64,000 bases of DNA, taken from contig NZ_CP027773.1 of the NCBI RefSeq assembly GCF_003019815.1, positions 4,614,501 to 4,678,500 on the forward strand, in the 5' to 3' direction. The position numbers were made by a program, and so were the translations under genes. Numbering within the stretch: position 1 is the first letter of the stretch; each line of letters begins with the position of its first letter. The notes beneath the pieces are model-generated. The model worked only from the letters and a program-made list of their open reading frames with translations. It had not been told where the DNA came from and searched no databases. The DNA is from Variovorax sp. PMC12 (GTDB lineage Bacteria; Pseudomonadota; Gammaproteobacteria; Burkholderiales; Burkholderiaceae_C). Positions 35,322-43,963 of the stretch are shown piece by piece.

Positions 35322-36973
35322 AAGCCTTTGCCGCGCTCTACCGCGAGCTCGACGCCAGCACCTCGAACCTCGCCAAGCAGGCCGCGCTGCAGCGCTACCT
35401 GCGCGAGGCCGACGCGGCCGATGCCGCATGGGCCGTGTACTTCCTGGCCGGCGGCAAGCCGCGCCAGCTGGTGCCCACCAAGCTGCTGCGCCTGCTCGCG
35501 CAGGAAGCCGCGGGCCTGCCGGAGTGGCTGTTCGACGAAAGCTACGACGCGGTTGGCGACCTCGCGGAAACCATCGCGCTGCTGCTGCCGCCCCCCAGCA
35601 GGGCGCATGATCTCGGGCTCGCGGGCTGGGTCGAGCAGCACCTGCTGCCGCTGCGCGATGCGGCGAAGACTTCGCCCGAGCAACTGGCCGACCGCCTGCG
35701 CGCGCAGTGGCGCCAGCTCGCGGCCGAAGAGCGGCTGGTGTACTTCAAGCTCATCACCGGCGCGTTCCGCGTGGGCGTGTCGAAGCTGCAGGTCACGCAG
35801 GCGCTGGCGGCCGTCGGCGGCATCGACCCCAAGCGCGTCGCGCAGCGGCTCATGGGCTACACGCACATCGGCGCGCGGCCGCATCCGGACGACTACCAGG
35901 CGCTCATCGCCCCCGAGTCGGGCATGGAGCAGGTGCAGAAGACCAGCGGGCAGCCGTACCCGTTCTTCCTTGCGCATCCGTTCAACCTGCCGGTGGAGCA
36001 GTTCGACGCCGTGCTCGGGCCGCCTTCCGGCTGGATCGTGGAATGGAAGTGGGACGGCATCCGCGCGCAACTGGTCAAGCGTGCGGGCGTGCCATGGGTG
36101 TGGTCGCGCGGCGAAGAGCTGGTGACGGAGCGATTCCCCGAACTCGCGGTGCTCGGCGAAGCCTTGCCCGACGGCACCGTGCTCGACGGCGAGATCGCGG
36201 TATGGCGCGACGGCAAGGTGCAGCCCTTTGCGGAGCTGCAGAAGCGCATCGGCCGCAAGACGCTCGGCGCCAAGCTGCTGCGCGACATTCCGGTCGTGCT
36301 GCTGGCCTACGACCTTCTCGAATGGGAAGGCCAGGACCTGCGCGCGCTGCCGCAGTCGGAACGCCGGGCGCTGCTCGACGAACTGGTCGCGCGCATGCAG
36401 CACCCTTCGCTGCTGCCCAGCCCGATGCTCACGGGCGTCGACTGGAACGATCTGTCCACGCAGCGCGAAGCCGCGCGCGCCATGGGTGTCGAAGGCATGA
36501 TGCTCAAGCGCCGCGACGCGCAGTACGGCGTGGGCCGCACCAAGGACGTCGGCGTGTGGTGGAAGTGGAAGATCGACCCACTGAGCATCGACGCCGTGCT
36601 GATCTACGCGCAGCGCGGCCATGGCCGCAGGGCGAGCCTGTACAGCGACTACACCTTCGCTGTGTGGGACGGCCCGCCCGGTCAGGAGGACCGCAGGCTC
36701 GTGCCCTTTGCCAAGGCTTACTCGGGCCTCACCGACGCCGAAATGGCGCGCGTGGACGCGATCATCCGCAAGACCACGGTGGAAACCTTCGGCCCGGTGA
36801 AGAGCGTGAAGCCGACGCTGGTGTTCGAGCTGGGCTTCGAGGGCATCGCGCGAAGCACGCGCCACAAGAGCGGCATCGCGGTGCGCTTTCCGCGCATGCT
36901 GCGGTGGCGGGAAGACAAGCCGGTGGAGGAGGCCGATACCTTGCAGACGCTTGCCGCGTTGCTGCCGGCATGA
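35318..36973 (+). CDS. ATP-dependent DNA ligase, Lhr-associated type
   Basis: 551-aa ligase. An all-helical N-terminal DNA-binding domain (about 1-200) is followed by the adenylation domain with catalytic Lys244 in 'EWKWDGIRAQLV', motif III 'VLDGEIAVW', motif IV 'EGMMLKRRDA' and motif V 'WWKWKIDP', then an OB-fold with 'FELGFEGIARSTRHKSGIAV'. All nucleotidyl-transfer motifs are present. It lies between the exonuclease (4-bp overlap) and the helicase (4-bp overlap), a set thought to act in DNA repair. Confidence 0.95.
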   Translation: MKAFAALYRELDASTSNLAKQAALQRYLREADAADAAWAVYFLAGGKPRQLVPTKLLRLLAQEAAGLPEWLFDESYDAVGDLAETIALLLPPPSRAHDLGLAGWVEQHLLPLRDAAKTSPEQLADRLRAQWRQLAAEERLVYFKLITGAFRVGVSKLQVTQALAAVGGIDPKRVAQRLMGYTHIGARPHPDDYQALIAPESGMEQVQKTSGQPYPFFLAHPFNLPVEQFDAVLGPPSGWIVEWKWDGIRAQLVKRAGVPWVWSRGEELVTERFPELAVLGEALPDGTVLDGEIAVWRDGKVQPFAELQKRIGRKTLGAKLLRDIPVVLLAYDLLEWEGQDLRALPQSERRALLDELVARMQHPSLLPSPMLTGVDWNDLSTQREAARAMGVEGMMLKRRDAQYGVGRTKDVGVWWKWKIDPLSIDAVLIYAQRGHGRRASLYSDYTFAVWDGPPGQEDRRLVPFAKAYSGLTDAEMARVDAIIRKTTVETFGPVKSVKPTLVFELGFEGIARSTRHKSGIAVRFPRMLRWREDKPVEEADTLQTLAALLPA

Positions 36974-39651
36974 GCACCAGGCCGGACCCCGAGGATTTTC
37001 TCCCTTCCCCCAGCGGGGGAAGGAGCAGGACAAAGGTCAAGGCTGCGCTCGATGTGTGGTTCACCGCGCGCGGCTGGAAGCCTTTCAAGTTCCAGCGCGA
37101 CGTCTGGAAGGCGATCGCACAAGGCCAGTCCGGCCTGCTGCATGCCACCACCGGCGCGGGCAAGACCTACGCCGTCTGGCTCGGCGCGCTGCAGGCCTTC
37201 TCGCAGCCCCGAAAGGAAACAGCCCGCCCCGCGCCCCTGCCGCTCACGGTGCTGTGGCTCACCCCGATGCGCGCGCTCGCGGCCGACACGCTGCGCGCGC
37301 TGCAGCAGCCGCTCGAAGCACTGGGCGCCGAGGTGCATCCCTGGAGCACCGGAGCGCGCAGCGGCGACACGTCCTCCAGCGAGCGCAGCGCGCAGAACCA
37401 GCGGCTGCCCAGCGTGCTCGTCACCACGCCCGAAAGCCTCTCGCTGTTGCTGGCGCGCGCCGATGCGAGCCAGGTGCTGGGCGGCGTGCGTATGGCGGTG
37501 GTCGATGAATGGCACGAGCTGCTCGGCAACAAGCGCGGCGTGCAGGTGCAGCTTGCGCTCGCCCGGCTCAGGCGCTGGAACCCGGGCATCGCTATCTGGG
37601 GCATGTCGGCCACGCTGGGCAACCTGCGCGAGGCCATGCACGTGCTGCTGGGCCATGACGAAGGCGTGCTGGTGCAGGGCCAGGTGCCCAAGAAGCTCGT
37701 CATCGATTCGCTGCTGCCCGGCCGCGCGGAGCGCTTTCCGTGGGGCGGCCACCTGGGCCTCACGATGCTGCCGCAGGTGATAGAGGAAATCGCCGCGAGC
37801 AAGACCACGCTGGTCTTCACCAACACGCGCTCGCAGTCGGAGATCTGGTACCAGGCCCTGCTGGAGGCCCGACCCGACTGGGCGGGCCTGATCGCGCTGC
37901 ACCACGGCTCGCTCGACCGCGAGGTGCGCGAGTGGGTCGAGCTGGGCCTGAAGAGCGGCGAGCTGAAGGCGGTGGTCTGCACATCGAGCCTCGACCTGGG
38001 CGTGGACTTCCTGCCGGTGGAGCGCGTGCTGCAGATCGGCTCGCCCAAGGGCGTGGCGCGGCTGCTGCAGCGCGCGGGGCGCTCGGGCCATGCGCCGGGG
38101 CGGCCGTCGCGCATCACGCTCGTGCCCACGCACAGCATCGAGATGGTCGAGGGCGCGGCCGCGCGCGCGGCCATTGCCGAGGGGCACATCGAGTCGCGCC
38201 GTTCGCCCGACCAGCCGCTGGACGTGCTGGTGCAGCACCTGGTGACGGTGGCGCTCGGCGGCGGCTTCGTGCCCGACGACCTGTACGCCGAAGTGCGCGG
38301 CACGGCCGCCTACGAAGAGCTTTCGCGGGAGAACTGGCAGTGGTGCCTCGACTTCGTCTCGCAGGGCGGCGCTTCGCTCTCGGCCTACCCCGACTACCGC
38401 CGCGCCGTGCCCGACGCCGAGGGCGTGTGGCGCGTGCCCGATGCGCGGCTCGCGCGGCGGCACCGCATGAACATCGGCACCATCGTGAGCGACGCGAGCA
38501 TGTCGGTGCAGTTCGTCGGCGGCGCGAAGATCGGCAGCGTCGAAGAGGGTTTCGTCGCGCGCATGAAGCCCGGCGACTGCTTCCTGTTCGGCGGCCGGCT
38601 GCTCGAACTCGTGCGCATCCACGACATGACGGCCTGGGTGCGGCGCGCCAGCGGCAAGCGGCCTGCCGTGCCGCGCTGGAACGGCGGACGCATGCCGCTG
38701 TCGAACACGCTGGCCGACGCGGTGGTGCAGCAGCTGGCGCTGGCCGGCGACGGCGCCTACGGCTCGCCCGAGCTGCAATGCGTGCGCCCGCTGCTGGAGA
38801 TCCAGCAGCAGTGGTCTGCGCTGCCCACGCCGCAGACGCTGCTGGCCGAGACGCTGACCACGCGCGAGGGCTCGCACCTGTTCCTGTATCCGTTCGCCGG
38901 GCGGCATGTGCACCTGGGGCTCGCGAGCCTGCTGGCCTGGCGCGTTGCGCAGCATGAGGCGCGCACCTTTTCCATCGCGGTCAACGACTACGGCTTCGAG
39001 CTGCTGAGCGCGACCGAGGTCGACTGGCCGACGCTGCTGCCGCAGGTGCTGCGCCTGCCCGAAGGCAGCGGCGAAGGCAATGGCGAGGGTGAAGACGCGC
39101 GCGCGGTGTTGCTGCACGAAGTGCTCGCATCGCTCAACGCCGGCGAGCTCGCGCAGCGCCGCTTTCGCGAGATCGCGCGCGTGTCGGGCCTGATTTTCCA
39201 GGGCTACCCGGGCGAGAAGCGCAGCAGCAGGCAGCTGCAAGCCTCGTCCTCGCTGTTCTGGGAGGTGTTCCGCAAGTACGACCCCGGCAACCGGCTGCTG
39301 CAGCAGGCCGAACAGGAACTGCTCGCGCAGGAGCTCGAGATCGGCCGTCTGCGCGCCAGCCTCACCCGCATGGCCGGGCAGCAGCTGGTGCTCAAGCCGA
39401 TCGCGCGGCCCACGCCGTTCTCGTTCCCGCTGATGGTCGAGCTGTTCCGCGAAAAGCTGTCGAACGAGAACGTGGCCGACCGCATCGCGCGCATGGTCGA
39501 GCAACTGGAGAAAGCCGCGGGCGGCGTGGTGACGGCCGGCGGCATCGATCGCGTGAAGCGCACGATGGCGTTCGGCCAGGAAGGCGCGGGCAAGCCGCCG
39601 GCGCCGCGGCGCGAACGCAGGCGGCCTTCACGCCCGCTGCCGCCGCTGTGA
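36970..39651 (+). CDS. Ligase-associated DEXH-box DNA helicase (Lhr-like)
   Basis: 893-aa superfamily-2 helicase. Walker A 'ATTGAGKTYAVW' (near residue 60), DEXH 'VVDEWHELLGNK', motif III 'WGMSATLGNL', motif V 'SSLDLGVDFLPVERVLQIG' and motif VI 'LLQRAGRSGHAPG' are present, followed by the winged-helix and long C-terminal part of Lhr proteins. The ATG overlaps the ligase stop. The first twenty or so residues ('DFLPSPSGGRS') are encoded by a REP-like hairpin and are probably not structural. Confidence 0.94.
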   Translation: MSTRPDPEDFLPSPSGGRSRTKVKAALDVWFTARGWKPFKFQRDVWKAIAQGQSGLLHATTGAGKTYAVWLGALQAFSQPRKETARPAPLPLTVLWLTPMRALAADTLRALQQPLEALGAEVHPWSTGARSGDTSSSERSAQNQRLPSVLVTTPESLSLLLARADASQVLGGVRMAVVDEWHELLGNKRGVQVQLALARLRRWNPGIAIWGMSATLGNLREAMHVLLGHDEGVLVQGQVPKKLVIDSLLPGRAERFPWGGHLGLTMLPQVIEEIAASKTTLVFTNTRSQSEIWYQALLEARPDWAGLIALHHGSLDREVREWVELGLKSGELKAVVCTSSLDLGVDFLPVERVLQIGSPKGVARLLQRAGRSGHAPGRPSRITLVPTHSIEMVEGAAARAAIAEGHIESRRSPDQPLDVLVQHLVTVALGGGFVPDDLYAEVRGTAAYEELSRENWQWCLDFVSQGGASLSAYPDYRRAVPDAEGVWRVPDARLARRHRMNIGTIVSDASMSVQFVGGAKIGSVEEGFVARMKPGDCFLFGGRLLELVRIHDMTAWVRRASGKRPAVPRWNGGRMPLSNTLADAVVQQLALAGDGAYGSPELQCVRPLLEIQQQWSALPTPQTLLAETLTTREGSHLFLYPFAGRHVHLGLASLLAWRVAQHEARTFSIAVNDYGFELLSATEVDWPTLLPQVLRLPEGSGEGNGEGEDARAVLLHEVLASLNAGELAQRRFREIARVSGLIFQGYPGEKRSSRQLQASSSLFWEVFRKYDPGNRLLQQAEQELLAQELEIGRLRASLTRMAGQQLVLKPIARPTPFSFPLMVELFREKLSNENVADRIARMVEQLEKAAGGVVTAGGIDRVKRTMAFGQEGAGKPPAPRRERRRPSRPLPPL
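37004..37022. repeat. REP-like hairpin inside the 5' coding end of the helicase gene
   Basis: CTTCCCCC-AGC-GGGGGAAG, a perfect 8-bp stem, flanked by CTCC and GAG. It lies 34 bases into the helicase reading frame and keeps the frame open. Confidence 0.7.
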
Positions 39652-39673
39652 GGGCCTGGTGAAAGTCCGTTGC

Positions 39674-40123
39674 CTAGCCGGCGCCGTGCGCCTTCACCCA
39701 GCGCACGATGTCCGCCGCGCTCATGGCGCCGGCCTGCCGCGCGACCTCTCGGCCGCCCTTGAACAGCGCCAGCGTGGGGATGCTGCGGATGTTGAAGCGC
39801 GCGCCCAGCGAGCGCACCGCCTCGGTGTCGACCTTGGCCAGCCGCACCTTCGGCTCGAGCTGGGCCGCGGCCTGCTCGTAGCCCGGCGCCATCTGGCGGT
39901 ACGGACCGCACCACGGCGCCCAGAAGTCGACCAGCACCGGAATCTCGTTGCGCGCGATGTGGCGATCGAAGGTGGCTTCGTCGGGCAGCGCGGTCGAATG
40001 GCCGGCGAACAGCGGGCGGTGGCAGCTGCCGCAGTCGGGCGCGCTGCCCAGCTGGTCCGCGCGCACGCGGTTGGTCGTGTGGCAGTGCGGGCAGACGATG
40101 TGCAGCGGGGTCGAATCGGTCAT
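39674..40123 (-). CDS. trxC: Thioredoxin 2-like protein (TrxC) with altered active site CGPY
   Basis: 149-aa thioredoxin of the zinc-binding TrxC type. N-terminal zinc finger with Cys11, Cys14, Cys31 and Cys34 ('CPHC', 'CGSC'), then the thioredoxin fold 'VLVDFWAPWCGPYRQMAPGY' with nucleophile Cys72 and the cis-Pro loop 'IRSIPTLALF'. The second active-site residue, normally Cys75, is Tyr (codon 39901-39899, TAC on the minus strand). A single base change from TGC would explain it. Such a protein could not do ordinary dithiol exchange. Encoded opposite to the repair cluster and divergent from the phosphoesterase gene. Confidence 0.9.
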   Translation of the reverse strand: MTDSTPLHIVCPHCHTTNRVRADQLGSAPDCGSCHRPLFAGHSTALPDEATFDRHIARNEIPVLVDFWAPWCGPYRQMAPGYEQAAAQLEPKVRLAKVDTEAVRSLGARFNIRSIPTLALFKGGREVARQAGAMSAADIVRWVKAHGAG

Positions 40124-40200
40124 GCGCAAGAACTGGGGGCCGCAGGGGCCAATTGCAAGACGCGCGCCGGGCAAGGCGTCTTTTGCGAAACTTGCCGGCC

Positions 40201-40881
40201 GTGACGCTCGCAGAATCCTCCGAATCGACCACCTCCACCGTCCGCTGGGCCGGTGAACTGCTCCACCTGCTGCCCGAACGGGCGCTGTGGTGGCCCGCCG
40301 CGGGCGTGCTCTTCGTGGCCGACCTGCACCTGGGCAAGGCCGCGACCTACCGCGCGCTGGGCCAGCCGGTGCCGGGCGGCACCACGCAGGAGAACCTCGC
40401 GCGGCTCGATGCGCTGGTCGCGCGGTGGAGCCCCCGGCGCATCGTGTTCCTGGGCGACTTCCTGCATGCGGCGCAGGCGCGCACGGTGCTCGCCGGCGTG
40501 CAGGCCTGGCGCGAAGGCCATGCGGGCATCGCGATGACGCTGGTACGCGGCAACCACGACAGCCGCGCGGGCGACCCGCCCGAAGCGCTGGGCATCGAGG
40601 TGGTGGATGAGCCGCACCTGATGGGCCCGTTTGCCTGCTGCCACCATCCGCAGCCGCATGCCACGCATTTCGTGCTCGCGGGGCACCTGCACCCCGTGTG
40701 CCGGCTGCATGGGCCGGGGCGCGACAGGGTGCGGCTGCCTTGCTTCGTGAGCGAGGCGGGGCAGGCGGTGCTGCCTGCCTTTGGCGAGTTCACAGGCGGA
40801 TGGCTGATGGAGCGTGCGCCGGGGCGGCGCTTCCACGCGGTGGGCGGTTCGGCTGTCTGGGCCCTGCCCGCGTCGGAGTGA
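40201..40881 (+). CDS. pdeM: Ligase-associated DNA damage response endonuclease PdeM
   Basis: 226-aa metallophosphoesterase that completes the ligase-associated set. Metal motifs in order: 'LFVADLHLGKAATYR', 'VFLGDFLHAA', 'LVRGNHDSRAG', 'CCHHP' and 'VLAGHLHPVC'. The GTG at 40201 is preferred; a TTG at 40153 would add 16 residues of low-quality sequence. It is separated from the helicase only by the oppositely encoded trxC. Endonuclease activity is known for family members, not shown here. Confidence 0.9.
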   Translation: MTLAESSESTTSTVRWAGELLHLLPERALWWPAAGVLFVADLHLGKAATYRALGQPVPGGTTQENLARLDALVARWSPRRIVFLGDFLHAAQARTVLAGVQAWREGHAGIAMTLVRGNHDSRAGDPPEALGIEVVDEPHLMGPFACCHHPQPHATHFVLAGHLHPVCRLHGPGRDRVRLPCFVSEAGQAVLPAFGEFTGGWLMERAPGRRFHAVGGSAVWALPASE

Positions 40882-40889
40882 TCTTTGCT

Positions 40890-41000
40890 CCTTTCCCTTC
40901 CGGGGGAAGGTTGGGATGGGGGCAGGCGGCGCTGGTTCTTGCGCGGTGCTTCATCGATTGCCGCTTGCCCCCACCCCGGCCCTCCCCCAGCGGGGGAGGG
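40890..41000. repeat. Two REP-like hairpins between convergent genes
   Basis: First hairpin 40890-40910 (CCTTTCCC-TTCC-GGGGGAAGG, imperfect). Second hairpin 40980-41000 (CCCTCCCCC-AGC-GGGGGAGGG, perfect 9-bp stem). Between them lies the motif CCCCCACCCCGGCC that also accompanies the copy at 35288. The pair sits between PdeM and the TPM gene, which point toward each other, and may act as a bidirectional terminator. Confidence 0.65.
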
Positions 41001-41012
41001 AGAAAGAAAGCC

Positions 41013-41549
41013 TCAGAGCACGACCGGATCGTCCGGCAACTCGTTCACGTCGAGTTCGCCTTCGCCCAGCGGAAAGTGCTCCACCAGCAGCGCCGAAATC
41101 TCCTCGAGCGCCTGCGTGAGCCCGTCCTCGAAGCGCCCTTCGCGGAAGGCCGCGCTCATGCGCTGCATCATCGCGGTCCACGCCGCGGCGTCGACGCGCG
41201 AATGGATGCCCCGGTCCGCCACGATCTCGATCGCATGCTCGGCCAGCAGCAGGTAGATCAGCACGCCGTTGTTGTGCGCGGTATCCCAAACGCGCAGCTT
41301 GCCGAACAGCATGACGGCGCGCTCGCGCACCGAGGCGTGGCGCCACAGGTACGACATCGGCAGGCCGGCTTCGATGCAGATGCGGATCTCGCCGCTGTGG
41401 CGGCGCTCGCTCGCGGCCACGCGGCCCGTGAGGCGCTGCATGGCCTCGTCGGGCAGGGCGCGGCGAACCTCGGCTTCGTCGATCCAGCGATGGCGCCAGA
41501 TGCGGCCGAGCTTGGTGAAAAGGGTGGCTTCGGTCGTCATCGTGTTCAC
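41013..41549 (-). CDS. TPM-domain protein, soluble
   Basis: 178-aa protein with a single TPM (TLP18.3/Psb32/MOLO-1) domain: 'SGEIRICIEAGLPMSYLWRH', 'NNGVLIYLLLAEHAIEIVAD' and 'DGLTQALEEISALLVEHFP'. No signal peptide. It begins with GTG at 41549, overlapping the stop of the membrane TPM protein (GTGA); an ATG three codons in is also possible. It is the last gene of a lemA-TPM-TPM operon of unknown role. Confidence 0.88.
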   Translation of the reverse strand: MNTMTTEATLFTKLGRIWRHRWIDEAEVRRALPDEAMQRLTGRVAASERRHSGEIRICIEAGLPMSYLWRHASVRERAVMLFGKLRVWDTAHNNGVLIYLLLAEHAIEIVADRGIHSRVDAAAWTAMMQRMSAAFREGRFEDGLTQALEEISALLVEHFPLGEGELDVNELPDDPVVL

Positions 41550-42445
41550 CAGTTGCCCGACGCGCCGCCGCCGCCGAAGTTGCCGCCGCCGCCGGAGCTG
41601 AAGCCACCGCCTCCGCCGCCACGGCTGAAGCCGCCTCCGCCACCGCCACCCAGACCACCGCCCCAGCCGCCGCCCCCGCCGCCGCCGCCCGGACGTCCGG
41701 CGCCGGCGACGAGCGAGAACACCAGCGCGACAAGCGCGGCGATCACCGCGATGGCGATGCTGGCGGTGATGAAGAACACCACCACGCCCACGCCGCCGCC
41801 CACGACGATCGTTCCCAGCTTCTTGCCGAGGATGGCGCGCGCGATGGGCGCGCCGACGAACACGCCCACGAACAGGAAGATCGCGAGGTTCTCCCAGTCG
41901 AAGCCGCCGCCTCGGCCGGAGTCGCCCGTGTCCTGCACCGGTGCCGGCAGCGGCTCGCCGTCGACCAGCCCGATGATCCGGTCGACCGCCGCGTTCAGGC
42001 CACCGGAGAAGTCGTTATTGCGAAAGCGCGGCTTCATCTCCTCGTCGATGATGCGGCTGGCCGCGAGGTCGGGCACAACACCTTCGAGCGTCTTGGCGGG
42101 CGCGATGCGCATGCGGCGGTCGTTCTTGGCCACGACCACCAGCAGGCCGTCGCCCACGCCCTTGCGGCCGATCTTCCAGGTGTCGCCCACGCGCTGGGTG
42201 TAGCTCTCGATGTCCTCGGGCGCGGTGGTCGGCACCATCAGCACCACGATCTGCGAGCCCTTGCGCTGCTCGAAGGCGGCGAGCTTGGTCTCCAGGCCGC
42301 TGCGCTGCGGGCCGTCGAGCGTGCCGGTCTGGTCGATCACGCGCGCGGTGAGCGCGGGCACCGGCAGCAGGCCTTGCGCGAATGCGCCGCCCATCGTCAG
42401 CAGCATGAATGCCGCGAGTAGGCGTGCGGCCCATTCCAGAAACAC
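41546..42445 (-). CDS. YgcG-type TPM-domain membrane protein with Gly-rich tail
   Basis: 299-aa exported protein: signal peptide, periplasmic TPM domain ('VIDQTGTLDGPQRSGLETKL', 'VGDTWKIGRKGVGDGLLVVV', 'DDFSGG'-like region as 'NDFSGGLNAAVDRII'), two hydrophobic segments near 200-245, and a C-terminal tail of about 50 residues made almost only of Gly with Phe, Ser and Trp. I chose GTG at 42445, since the frame further upstream runs into a repeat. The Gly-rich tail is typical of the family. Confidence 0.88.
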   Translation of the reverse strand: MFLEWAARLLAAFMLLTMGGAFAQGLLPVPALTARVIDQTGTLDGPQRSGLETKLAAFEQRKGSQIVVLMVPTTAPEDIESYTQRVGDTWKIGRKGVGDGLLVVVAKNDRRMRIAPAKTLEGVVPDLAASRIIDEEMKPRFRNNDFSGGLNAAVDRIIGLVDGEPLPAPVQDTGDSGRGGGFDWENLAIFLFVGVFVGAPIARAILGKKLGTIVVGGGVGVVVFFITASIAIAVIAALVALVFSLVAGAGRPGGGGGGGGWGGGLGGGGGGGFSRGGGGGGFSSGGGGNFGGGGASGNW

Positions 42446-42449
42446 CGCG

Positions 42450-42520
42450 GAACCGGCTTTGCCGGGCCGCCGGTGTTGCCCCCGGTGAGGGGGAAGGCGC
42501 AGTGACACGAAGTGCACGAA
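42450..42520. repeat. Candidate dispersed repeat between lemA and the TPM gene
   Basis: Contains CCCCC-GGTGA-GGGGG (42479-42493, perfect) and, next to it, a GC-rich imperfect palindrome CCGGC...GCCGG. A similar block is, from memory, common between genes in Comamonadaceae. No second copy is visible in this window. Confidence 0.35.
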
Positions 42521-42532
42521 GACTGGGGGAGG

Positions 42533-43132
42533 TTACTTTTTCGGGTTACTGAAATCGACCGTTGGTGGCACGGAGATCTGCGCCTCGTTCTGCACCGTGA
42601 AGGTCGGCTTCGGCGCGTAGCTGAAGATCTTTGCGGTGATGTTGGTCGGGAAGCTGCGCGCGAGCACGTTGTACTCCTGCACGGTCTCGATGTAGCGGTT
42701 GCGCGCCACGGTGATGCGGTTCTCGGTGCCCTCGAGCGTCACGCGCAGGTCGCGGAAGGCCTGGTTGGCCTTGAGGTCGGGGTAGCGCTCCGACACCACC
42801 ATGAGCCGCGACAGCGCGGAAGACAGCTCGCCCTGCGCCTGCTGGAACTTGGCGAAGGCTTCGGGGTTGTTCAGCGTTTCCGGCGTGACCTGGATCGAGG
42901 TGGCCTTGGCGCGGGCCTCGACCACCTTGGTGAGCGTGTCCTGCTCGAAGGAGGCCTCTCCCTTGACGGTGGCGACGATGTTGGGCACCAGGTCGGCGCG
43001 GCGCTGGTACTGGTTGAGCACCTCGCTCCAGGCCGACTTGCTGGCCTCGTCGAGGGACTGGAACTGGTTGTAGCCGCAGCCGCTCAGGGACACGACCGCC
43101 GCAAGGATCAGGAACCAGCGCTTCATCATCAT
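42533..43132 (-). CDS. LemA-family lipoprotein
   Basis: 199-aa LemA protein. The signal 'MMMKRWFLILAAVVSLSGC' ends in a lipobox (LSGC), so it is probably membrane-anchored through lipid. The body is helical with the family marks 'NQYQRRADLVPNIVATVKG', 'RLMVVSERYPDLKANQAFRD' and 'EYNVLARSFPTNI'. The start at 43132 is seven bases from GGAGGT; earlier in-frame ATGs are too close to it. It leads the lemA-TPM-TPM operon. Confidence 0.93.
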   Translation of the reverse strand: MMMKRWFLILAAVVSLSGCGYNQFQSLDEASKSAWSEVLNQYQRRADLVPNIVATVKGEASFEQDTLTKVVEARAKATSIQVTPETLNNPEAFAKFQQAQGELSSALSRLMVVSERYPDLKANQAFRDLRVTLEGTENRITVARNRYIETVQEYNVLARSFPTNITAKIFSYAPKPTFTVQNEAQISVPPTVDFSNPKK

Positions 43133-43177
43133 TTGCATTACCTCCGCACAAGAGGCGGAAGTTAGCATAGATGCCCC

Positions 43178-43939
43178 ATGGCCCTAGACCCGCTCCACGC
43201 CCTCCAGGCCGCGAACCGCGCGGCATTGCCGTTGGCGTCCGCCGCGTTCGGCACCTTGCTGGTCGCAGGCGCGACAGGCGCGCTGGGCGCCGAACTGCTG
43301 CGGCGGCTGGCGGGCAGCCACCGGCATGCCCACACCCGCGTGCTGGCGCGCGAGCCGATCCGCGACGGCGTGCGCGGCGTGGAAGCGTGCCTGACCCCGC
43401 CGCGCACGAGCACTCCTATCGGTCAATGGCCGCTCACGTCGGCGCACACCGCCATCATCGCGTTCGACCCGCCGCGCCTGTACCACGACCGCGAGCGCGC
43501 GCTGTGGGTGCCCGAGCCCGCCGACCTGCCCGAACTCGCCCGCTGGCTGCGCGCCTGCGGCGTGCAGACGCTGGCCATCGTGCAGCCGCACGACCAGGGC
43601 CGGCTGCCCGAGGCGCTGAAGCGCGGCCTCGCCAGCCTCGACGAGCAGGCGGTGGTGGCCCACGGTTTCGAGCGCGTGATCCTGGTGCGCTCGGCGCGCA
43701 AGCCGGCCGATGCGAAGCTCGCCAACCCCTTCGAGCGGGTGGCCGCGTGGATGCTGTCCATCGTGCGCTTCATGGTGCCGAGCAGCGAACAGCCGGTGCG
43801 CGCTTCGAAGGTGGCGGAGCTGGTCGACATCGCGCTGCGCATCGCGCCGCCGGGCGTGCATGTGGCCGCGCCGGAGCTGGTGTGGCAGGCCGCGCAGGGC
43901 GACATGCACGCGGTGGCGCGCGCGTGGCTGCAGCCCTAG
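43178..43939 (+). CDS. Rossmann-fold protein, NAD(P)-binding-like, function unknown
   Basis: 253-aa protein with an N-terminal dinucleotide-binding loop 'LLVAGATGALGAELLRRL' like that of extended short-chain dehydrogenases. The usual YxxxK catalytic pair is not evident, so it may be a non-catalytic NAD(P)-binding protein. The middle contains 'GFERVILVRSARKPADAKL', which resembles atypical SDRs. It is divergent from lemA and converges with the ABC permease gene; no partner is clear. Confidence 0.8.
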   Translation: MALDPLHALQAANRAALPLASAAFGTLLVAGATGALGAELLRRLAGSHRHAHTRVLAREPIRDGVRGVEACLTPPRTSTPIGQWPLTSAHTAIIAFDPPRLYHDRERALWVPEPADLPELARWLRACGVQTLAIVQPHDQGRLPEALKRGLASLDEQAVVAHGFERVILVRSARKPADAKLANPFERVAAWMLSIVRFMVPSSEQPVRASKVAELVDIALRIAPPGVHVAAPELVWQAAQGDMHAVARAWLQP

Positions 43940-43963
43940 CCCCGCCCCGGCCTCTGCGGCCTG

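Noticed and set aside
41570..41700. Gly-codon-rich low-complexity run, possible assembly artefact
   Set aside because: It keeps the reading frame and encodes the Gly-rich tail typical of YgcG-type TPM proteins.
42445..42517. An earlier start of the TPM membrane protein at 42517
   Set aside because: The added 24 residues are encoded by a palindromic repeat and would precede the signal peptide with charged sequence.
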